Source of the DNA: a bacterium
GTDB lineage: Bacteria > UBA9089
DNA: 16,302 nt
Reading direction: 5' to 3'
Assembly (NCBI GenBank): GCA_003485015.1
Contig: DNCN01000049.1
Coordinates: 1 to 16,302 of the forward strand
Below, piece after piece: positions 1-4,715 of the stretch. The notes beneath the pieces were generated by a model. The model saw only the letters and a list, made by a program, of their open reading frames with translations, was not told the DNA's origin and did not search any database. The stretch's first letter is position 1, and each line of letters begins with the position of its first letter. The position numbers and the translations under genes are program-made.

Positions 1-61
1 GATAGCTAATCGTTCTTAGCATTAGTGAGACCCGTTTAAGAAGCGGTCTCCCCCGGTTGAC

Positions 62-96
62 GAGGTAGGGGGTTTATCCTCCTACCTCCCTTTTTT
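62..96 (+). terminator. Intrinsic terminator of an off-window upstream gene
   Basis: GAGGTAGG (62-69) pairs perfectly with CCTACCTC (81-88) around an 11-nt loop and is followed by CC and six T residues (91-96), the form of a rho-independent terminator on the + strand. A second hairpin, GAGACC (27-32) with GGTCTC (45-50), lies just upstream. All three + frames meet a stop within the first 20 bases, so at most a few codons of the preceding gene could be inside the window. The terminator separates that gene from the flagellar cluster. Confidence 0.75.
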
Positions 97-309
97 GGAA
101 TTTCCCTTGATCTTTTTCCTGACAAGTGGTATATTCTTCTCCAAGAAAGAAAGATTGGAAGAGTGCGGAGGTACTGGGCTGTCATCAAGCATAGAGGAAT
201 GGATATGGCAGATATTGTATAACTTTAGAGAAGAGCCAAAAAGGTTCTCTCTCTTATTAAGATGAGGATCCTTGAATCGAAGTTTTTGCCACCTGGGTAA
301 AAATAAGGC

Positions 310-337
310 TAAGTATTCGACCTTATTCTGCCGATAA
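310..337 (+). promoter_or_regulatory. Sigma-28 (FliA/SigD) type promoter
   Basis: GCCGATAA at 330-337 is an exact match to the -10 consensus of flagellar sigma-28 promoters. The -35 region TAAGTATT (310-317) matches the TAAAGTTT consensus at 5 of 8 positions, with a 12-nt spacer (11 is usual, 12 is tolerated). Transcription would start near 344-346 and run through the gene-free leader into flgE1. Seen: the motif and spacing. Inferred: that it drives flgE1. The -35 box is only moderate, but an identical -10 box occurs upstream of flgD, which supports a shared sigma-28 regulon. Confidence 0.6.
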
Positions 338-399
338 ATGTAATGTAAAAAATCTGGTGAGATATGAAATGGGAGCCACGGAAGATAGGGGCACACACG

Positions 400-420
400 G
401 ATGTAATTAAAACTTACATC
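400..420. repeat. Short perfect inverted repeat
   Basis: GATGTAA (400-406) and TTACATC (414-420) form a perfect 7-bp inverted repeat around TTAAAAC. No T-run follows, so it is not a terminator. It could be an operator or an RNA hairpin just downstream of the putative start of transcription. Immediately upstream, GGCACACA (390-397) is complementary to UGUGUGCC in the type A elements. Confidence 0.45.
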
Positions 421-469
421 TTATAAACCTCTATTGGACCGTGGTATTTTTATCTTCAAAAAGAGAGCG

Positions 470-556
470 AAGAGAGCGGTAGCCTAAAAGACCTAGCCCC
501 GGTTTTTAGATGGCAAGCCAGAATAGATTTATGAACTATTCTGGGTTCACCCTCTT
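470..556 (+). ncRNA. Type B structured element, copy 1 (candidate cis-acting RNA)
   Basis: Folds as a three-way junction. P1 is AAGAG/CUCUU (470-474 with 552-556) plus GGU/ACC (478-480 with 549-551). P2 is CUAAAA/UUUUAG (484-489 with 504-509) capped by ACC/GGU around the loop UAGCCCC (494-500). P3 is a perfect 9-bp stem, CCAGAAUAG (518-526) with CUAUUCUGG (536-544). The P2-P3 joint AUGGCAAG (510-517) and the P3-P1 joint ending UCACC recur almost unchanged in the other copy at 4328-4419. Pairing is worked out by eye; that it is an RNA element is inference. Confidence 0.5.
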
Positions 557-564
557 TTTCTATT

Positions 565-645
565 AAAGACTAAAATCCCAGCCCCGGCTTTTAGTCCTAC
601 TGGTAAAGAGGTAAAGAGTGTACCTTTCTGTCAGCCTCTTTCTGG
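565..645 (+). ncRNA. Type A structured element, copy 1 (diverged)
   Basis: P2 is GACUAAAA (568-575) with UUUUAGUC (589-596), 8 bp, enclosing CCC-AGCCCC-GG. P3 runs from GGUAAAGAGGU (602-612) to ACCUUUCUGUC (622-632). P3 keeps its shape although its bases and loop differ from the other type A copies. The trailing AGCC (633-636) is conserved. P1 is weak here (AAAG with CUUU). It starts nine bases after the type B element ends, so the two form a B-A tandem. Confidence 0.45.
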
Positions 646-677
646 TTTTAAGAATTTGATTTTTAGTTTTTTACAAG

Positions 678-759
678 CTTAGAGAGCGACTAAATCCCAG
701 CCCCGGCTTTTAGTCTCTACCTGCAAGAGGTCTTTCTGTGTGCCTTTTTTGGCTTTAAG
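678..759 (+). ncRNA. Type A structured element, copy 2
   Basis: P1 is CUUAGAG (678-684) with CUUUAAG (753-759), 7 bp including one G-U. P2 is GACUAAA (688-694) with UUUAGUC (709-715) around the conserved CCC-AGCCCC-GG. P3 starts at CAAGAGG (724-730) and closes with CCUUUUUG, with a 12-nt pyrimidine-rich loop ending UGUGUG. The P1 sequence differs from that in the other copies yet still pairs, which suggests structure is maintained. Confidence 0.5.
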
Positions 760-780
760 ACATAGCGGTGTTTCTTTAAC

Positions 781-808
781 CATAGGGGATTGGGCTTAAT
801 CCCCTATG
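781..808 (+). ncRNA. Perfect 11-bp hairpin with loop GGGCUU
   Basis: CATAGGGGATT (781-791) pairs perfectly with AATCCCCTATG (798-808), leaving the six-base loop GGGCTT (792-797). No T-run follows, so termination is unlikely. The loop GGGCU is exactly complementary to AGCCC, the invariant loop of all six type A and B elements, so a loop-loop contact is possible. That contact is inference from complementarity alone. Confidence 0.5.
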
Positions 809-846
809 ACAGAAAAGAAGAGGGCAAGTAGCCCCATCATATAAAA

Positions 847-883
847 AGTGTATAATGCAAAGCAAAAAGCGTAAGACCGATAA
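847..883 (+). promoter_or_regulatory. Weak promoter-like motifs upstream of flgE1
   Basis: TATAAT at 851-856 matches a sigma-70 -10 box but has no good -35 at 17 nt. ACCGATAA at 876-883 is one base off the sigma-28 -10 box; CAAAGCAA (858-865), ten bases upstream, is a poor -35. Either could give a shorter flgE1 transcript containing only the last type A element. Low confidence; the surrounding sequence is AT-rich. Confidence 0.25.
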
Positions 884-996
884 AACTAAAAATTCGAGGT
901 AGAAACTGAAATATCAAGTTCTTACTCTTAAAGGCAGAAGATAGTTTTTACTTTTAAGCTATAGTTTTACACTTTGCGTTTTAAATTTTGAATTTA

Positions 997-1085
997 CCAA
1001 AGAGCGACTAAATCCCAGCCCTGGCTTTTAGTCTCTATCTGCAAGAGGTCTCTCTGTGTGCCTTTTTGCCAGCCTTTTTTTGTGG
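997..1085 (+). ncRNA. Type A structured element, copy 3, adjacent to the flgE1 ribosome-binding site
   Basis: P1 is AAAGAG (999-1004) with the C and T-run from 1074, and may extend through CC/GG (997-998 with 1084-1085). P2 is GACUAAA (1006-1012) with UUUAGUC (1027-1033), loop AGCCCU in place of AGCCCC. P3 is GCAAGAGG (1041-1048) with CCUUUUUGC (1061-1069), loop UCUCUCUGUGUG. Its 3' edge is about 23 bases before the AAGGAGGTG ribosome-binding site (1108-1116), so folding or opening of P1 could affect initiation at flgE1. Confidence 0.5.
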
Positions 1086-1125
1086 CGGAAAAAGAGAAGA
1101 GATTTCGAAGGAGGTGCTAAAAGCC

Positions 1126-4100
1126 ATGATCAGGTCGTTCGATATCTCCCTGACGGGTCTGACTGCTCATCAGGACTGGTTGGACATCCTTAGTGACAAT
1201 ATAGCCAATATTAACACCCATGGCTATAAACGGAGTAGGATGACCTTTCAGGAGACTCTGAGTGTTTCCCTTGATGGGGCTTTTCAGCCAAGTTCAAAAG
1301 GAGGAGGTATAAACCCAAAACAGATGGGCTTTGGTGTTGAAACCCGTACCATCGATGTTATCCATACCCAGGGACTCATGGAAGAGACTGGAAAGGCAAC
1401 GGATCTAGCTATAAATGGGAATGGATTCTTCATCCTCTCCGATCCATACAGTCATTATTGTTATACCCGCAGTGGCAACTTCGACTTCGATAAGGATGGG
1501 AATCTGGTCAATCCAGCCAATGGGATGTTCGTCAAGGGCTGGATGGGCCGATGGGATGATCTTGAAGGAAGAAGATACATCCAGCCTGGTGGTTCCCTTG
1601 AGAATATCCAGATCCAGTTAGGCTCTATTCTTAAGGCTAGACCGACCGATGAGATAAGCTTAGAAGGAAACCTTAATGTAGATATGTCTGTAGCTATTGA
1701 CCCTATTGATATGAAGAAGACGGTTAGCTTAAGGAGTCTATCCCAGGTAGTCGATGGGGATGGGAGCTCTTTAAGTCTAATTGCTGACATCCAAGCAGCA
1801 GGATGGAATACGGGAAGGAATCCCGACCCAACGAGTTTCATCAAGATTACCACAAGTGACGGCGCGGAGTTTGAGTCTAAGCCACTGAACAATACTAACT
1901 ATTCTAATCTAAACGACCTGATCAAAAAGATAAACGAGGCCTTCAGCTATGATGACTTCTTTAAGTATGATCCTACGACCGATATGTTCACTATTACCCC
2001 ATATAAGGAAGGTATCACCATCACCCTTGAGGAGAAGGGTGTTACTAGCGGAATCGGCTTCTGGACAGCAATCAATATGCCCTCGGGCACCCATGACCCA
2101 AACATCAAAGAGAAGATAAAGTTTACCCACCTTATGGATGCCCAGCATCCGGATAGGGAGTATTATCGGTGGGAGGCTCTGGATCCAGCCACAGGAGAAC
2201 CAGTCCCTATGGTCGAATCGGCAGTTAGAAGTGTCTTAAGTACCGGTCCAAATGGGACCTCGAAAGTAAGCGCCAATAATGTTCCAAATCTGGATATTAC
2301 CCAGCCATTCACTGCCGCCGGTTTCGACATCACCCCTAATCTTAACTCAAGGATCACCATTCGCAGCTCCGCCTACGCCTCAGCTGGCGGAGAGGGGATC
2401 TGGACCTCAAGGTCCTTGAGTGAGTATACCTCGATCGATCAATTCATAGCCGAGGTAAATAACCAGGACTCAGCACCTGTAACCTTAACCTATAGCCCTC
2501 TCACAGATACCTTCACCTGTTACAACGATGCACCCGGAACAGCTGTGATCATTGAGGAGTCTGTGGCAAATGGCTTTGTGACTATTGCCAAGTTTCAGGT
2601 CTATTCCCAGGATCACGGGGCTAACTATCTCTGGAATGGCCAAACAGATGTTGACTTTACCCGATCTGCCGCCTTTCGGGCGACCACCTTACCAGCCAAA
2701 GGGATCCTCCGACTTGACCCCATAACCGGCAAGGTGATCGAATCTTACATAGATACGGATGAGAACCAGAACAATGTGCTTGATCGAACCTCTGAAATCC
2801 CTGGGATAACAGCTATTATCACCTTAGCTAAGAGCCCACCAAGACTATTTGGAGGTGACCTCTGGAGTCATGCGACCAGTTCAAGGGGATTGGGGAAGGA
2901 CTTCTATCGGGGGACAAATGGCCAGATCCGCGAGAGTGTCTGGGTGGATACGCCAACAGCTGGTTCTACTATAACCATAAACTTAGACAGAAATGATATC
3001 AATGGGTCAGCTATTGTGGTTACAGCAAACCAGACATTTATCCCGGCTGATCCAGCCAATTCCCAGGGTACATGGAGATTCTCTGATAATACTGGCCCCA
3101 AAGGGGTTGATCAGATCATATTTACCCCTAATACAGCCTGGGAGTCCCAACATGACGTTTTATTTGAGATAAATTATGTTCGGTTGGGTTACTCTAGCCT
3201 CAAACCTTCTGATACCTTCATCCCTAATGGAAATGAGGGACCTGAGGATATCACTTTTATGCCAAATACGGGAAATATAACCGACTATCGGTACTATTCG
3301 GCTGATGATATGGCCAATAATGGCTTTGTTGAAATGGCCAAGGCAGGTTTACCCGCAACGGCCGATAGGCAGCCGAAGGATGAGTATATTTACAGTGTCT
3401 CAAGGGAGATCTATGACTCTCTTGGAAATGCGATCAGCCTCCGTTTTAACTTCGAACGGATCGATACGAACTACTGGCTCTGGTGGGTCCGAAATCCTTC
3501 AGAGGACGCAAACTATCCTGAAGGCCTACTCTCAGGATACGGTATCTTAACCTTCAACTATGATGGAACTTACAATCGTCCTTATTCAGAGACCTTCCAA
3601 TCTCCCTCAGATCCAGCCACCTTTGATGGAGATAATGGTGATAGCTTCTACGGAAAGACGATGGGATACCGAGGAATATACATTGATCCGCCATCGCTGG
3701 CCTATCCTAAAGACTTTGGTGGTTCTCCTCCACCTGAAAGGGGAGCAACAGTTATAAAACTCGATCCAGATTTTAAGAAAATTCACCAGTATGCGGGTGG
3801 AAATGAGGTAGCTATTGATTCCAGCGGGTACGGTATGGGCATCCTAGAGGAGACAACCATTAATGAAACAGGGATCATCTGGGGTAATTACTCAAATAAA
3901 CAGCAGCAGCCTTTGGCCCAGATTGCCTTAGCCACCTTCAGTAATCCTGGGGGGTTGAGCCATGAGGCCGGGACCATCTTCAAAGTGACAGCCAACTCTG
4001 GTGCCCCAGAGGTTACCACCCCCGGTACTGGTCTAGCTGGGATCATCTCTTCAAAGCGGCTTGAGAAGTCTAATGTCGATCTGGCTGATGAGTTTGGCAA

Positions 4101-4194
4101 GATGATCATTGCTGAACGTGGCTTTATGGCCAATTCCCGGGGGATTACAACTGCAGATAGGATCATAATGGATATAATGAGGCTCAGGATGTAG
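1126..4194 (+). CDS. flgE: Giant flagellar hook protein FlgE, paralog 1
   Basis: Structural subunit of the flagellar hook, exported through the flagellar type III system and polymerised under the FlgD cap. The 1022-aa product has the N-terminal rod/hook signature (SDNIANINTHGYK, residues 23-35), the early FlgE motif DLAINGNGFFIL, and the C-terminal coiled segment SNVDLADEFGKMIIAERGF (from 982). Between lie two related 'IN-like' modules (about 226-321 and 399-490), an Asp/Asn-rich loop (D543-D553) and a module marked NTGPKGVDQIIF (about 613-687). FlgE of E. coli is about 400 aa, so the outer domains are hugely expanded. ATG 1126 is chosen because AAGGAGGTG lies nine bases upstream and the N-terminus then aligns with the two paralogs; a TTG 60 bases earlier falls inside the type A element. 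Ends in tandem stops, TAGTAG. Module order matches flgE3. FlgF/FlgG are much shorter, so FlgE is the best call. Confidence 0.9.
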   Translation: MIRSFDISLTGLTAHQDWLDILSDNIANINTHGYKRSRMTFQETLSVSLDGAFQPSSKGGGINPKQMGFGVETRTIDVIHTQGLMEETGKATDLAINGNGFFILSDPYSHYCYTRSGNFDFDKDGNLVNPANGMFVKGWMGRWDDLEGRRYIQPGGSLENIQIQLGSILKARPTDEISLEGNLNVDMSVAIDPIDMKKTVSLRSLSQVVDGDGSSLSLIADIQAAGWNTGRNPDPTSFIKITTSDGAEFESKPLNNTNYSNLNDLIKKINEAFSYDDFFKYDPTTDMFTITPYKEGITITLEEKGVTSGIGFWTAINMPSGTHDPNIKEKIKFTHLMDAQHPDREYYRWEALDPATGEPVPMVESAVRSVLSTGPNGTSKVSANNVPNLDITQPFTAAGFDITPNLNSRITIRSSAYASAGGEGIWTSRSLSEYTSIDQFIAEVNNQDSAPVTLTYSPLTDTFTCYNDAPGTAVIIEESVANGFVTIAKFQVYSQDHGANYLWNGQTDVDFTRSAAFRATTLPAKGILRLDPITGKVIESYIDTDENQNNVLDRTSEIPGITAIITLAKSPPRLFGGDLWSHATSSRGLGKDFYRGTNGQIRESVWVDTPTAGSTITINLDRNDINGSAIVVTANQTFIPADPANSQGTWRFSDNTGPKGVDQIIFTPNTAWESQHDVLFEINYVRLGYSSLKPSDTFIPNGNEGPEDITFMPNTGNITDYRYYSADDMANNGFVEMAKAGLPATADRQPKDEYIYSVSREIYDSLGNAISLRFNFERIDTNYWLWWVRNPSEDANYPEGLLSGYGILTFNYDGTYNRPYSETFQSPSDPATFDGDNGDSFYGKTMGYRGIYIDPPSLAYPKDFGGSPPPERGATVIKLDPDFKKIHQYAGGNEVAIDSSGYGMGILEETTINETGIIWGNYSNKQQQPLAQIALATFSNPGGLSHEAGTIFKVTANSGAPEVTTPGTGLAGIISSKRLEKSNVDLADEFGKMIIAERGFMANSRGITTADRIIMDIMRLRM

Positions 4195-4208
4195 TAGATA
4201 AAGAAAAA

Positions 4209-4327
4209 TAAAAGGCATAAACAGAAAAGAGCAACTAAAATCCCAGCCCCGGCACTTTAGTCTCTACCGGCAAGAGGTCTCTCTGTGTGCCTTTTTGCCA
4301 GCCTCTTCTTTATGTTTACGCCTTTTA
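4209..4327 (+). ncRNA. Type A structured element, copy 4, with a long outer stem
   Basis: The core resembles the copies before flgE1: P2 from ACUAAAA (4234-4240) to CUUUAGU with loop AGCCCC, and P3 GGCAAGAGG (4269-4277) with CCUUUUUGCC (4290-4299), nine pairs with one bulge. P1 AAGAG/CUCUU (4227-4231 with 4303-4307) is prolonged outward by UAAACA/UGUUUA (4218-4223 with 4313-4318) and UAAAAGGC/GCCUUUUA (4209-4216 with 4320-4327). The T-rich 3' arm could act as a terminator for flgE1. The terminal inverted repeats also allow a small MITE-like element as an alternative reading. Confidence 0.5.
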
Positions 4328-4419
4328 TTAAGGAGGGTGGAACCCCTTTAATTCAAAACCTTAGCCCCGGTTTTTAGATGACAAACCAGTATAGTCAAAA
4401 ACTATTCTAGAGTCACCCT
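4328..4419 (+). ncRNA. Type B structured element, copy 2, with a competing hairpin
   Basis: P1 is AGGGUG (4334-4339) with CACCCU (4414-4419). P2 is AAAACC (4355-4360) with GGUUUU (4369-4374), loop UUAGCCCC. The P2-P3 joint AUGACAAA (4378-4385) matches AUGGCAAG of copy 1. P3 is AUAG/CUAU with imperfect flanks (4386-4410). The 5' strand of P1 can instead form a local hairpin, UUAAGG(A)GGGU (4328-4338) with ACCCCUUUAA (4342-4351), loop GGA. The two states exclude each other, as in a switch. Here the order is A then B, the reverse of the first leader. Confidence 0.5.
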
Positions 4420-4715
4420 TTACGCTCCACCCCCCTAGAGGGACCAGTATACAACAAAAAGGTATTTTTGTCAATATGTTTTTAAATATTTTTTAATAAA
4501 AGACTACCAAAAGTTTGAAAAAAAAATAGTTATTTGCCTGAATAGAGTAGCGAAAGAGAGTGTTTCTTTCTTCAAAAAGAAGAGTGGAGAATCCTTCTAA
4601 TTTTAAATAATTGAAGATTGAAGGAGGTGGGAGAGAAGTATACCCAAATTGTGCCTAAGGAATGGATTGCAAGACCTCCACGGATGGTAAAAAAATGAAA
4701 GGGGGTCTTTTTACT
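4420..4715 (+). promoter_or_regulatory. flgE2 leader, AT-rich
   Basis: No gene seen. A very AT-rich stretch (about 4450-4530) precedes the start; no sigma-28 -10 box or convincing sigma-54 site is visible. A strong ribosome-binding-site-like AAGGAGGTGG lies at 4621-4630 with no start codon at a suitable distance. The site I assign to flgE2 is AGGGGG at 4700-4705. Confidence 0.35.

Larger units (their letters stand above)
338..1125 (+). promoter_or_regulatory. Long gene-free leader of flgE1 with tandem structured elements
   Basis: About 790 bases without a plausible gene on either strand. From 5' to 3' it holds an inverted repeat (400-420), a type B element (470-556), a type A element (565-645), a second type A element (678-759), a perfect 11-bp hairpin (781-808), an AT-rich stretch with weak promoter-like motifs (about 840-990), a third type A element (997-1085), then the flgE1 ribosome-binding site (1108-1116). 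If transcription starts at the 310-337 promoter the whole array is an untranslated leader. Each element is listed separately. Confidence 0.55.

Noticed and set aside
82..396. Open frame of 104 codons on the minus strand
   Set aside because: It has no recognisable domain, no good ribosome-binding site, and overlaps the terminator at 62-96 and the sigma-28 promoter at 310-337, so chance is the simpler explanation.
678..759. Type A elements as ordinary intrinsic terminators
   Set aside because: The P2 hairpin is not followed by a T-run and the T-rich segment is inside P3; several copies in tandem before one gene also argue against it. Copy 4209-4327 may still terminate through its extended outer stem.
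470..1085. Cyclic di-GMP riboswitch (GEMM-I or class II) in the flgE1 leader
   Set aside because: Expected for a flagellar leader, but the conserved CACAGGGCAAACC and GACGCAAAGCC blocks are absent on both strands and the class II core is not seen.
1066..1125. TTG start 60 bases upstream for flgE1
   Set aside because: It lies inside the third type A element with no ribosome-binding site; ATG 1126 has AAGGAGGTG nine bases upstream and aligns with the paralogs.
4621..4630. Ribosome-binding-site-like AAGGAGGTGG as the start of a leader peptide (also GGAGGTGGG at 10149-10157)
   Set aside because: No start codon at a usable distance in the first case and only a six-codon TTG frame in the second; noted but not supported.
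4662..4715. ATG 4662 as the flgE2 start
   Set aside because: The 18 added residues are unlike any FlgE N-terminus, and the strong AAGGAGGTGG at 4621-4630 is over 30 bases away.
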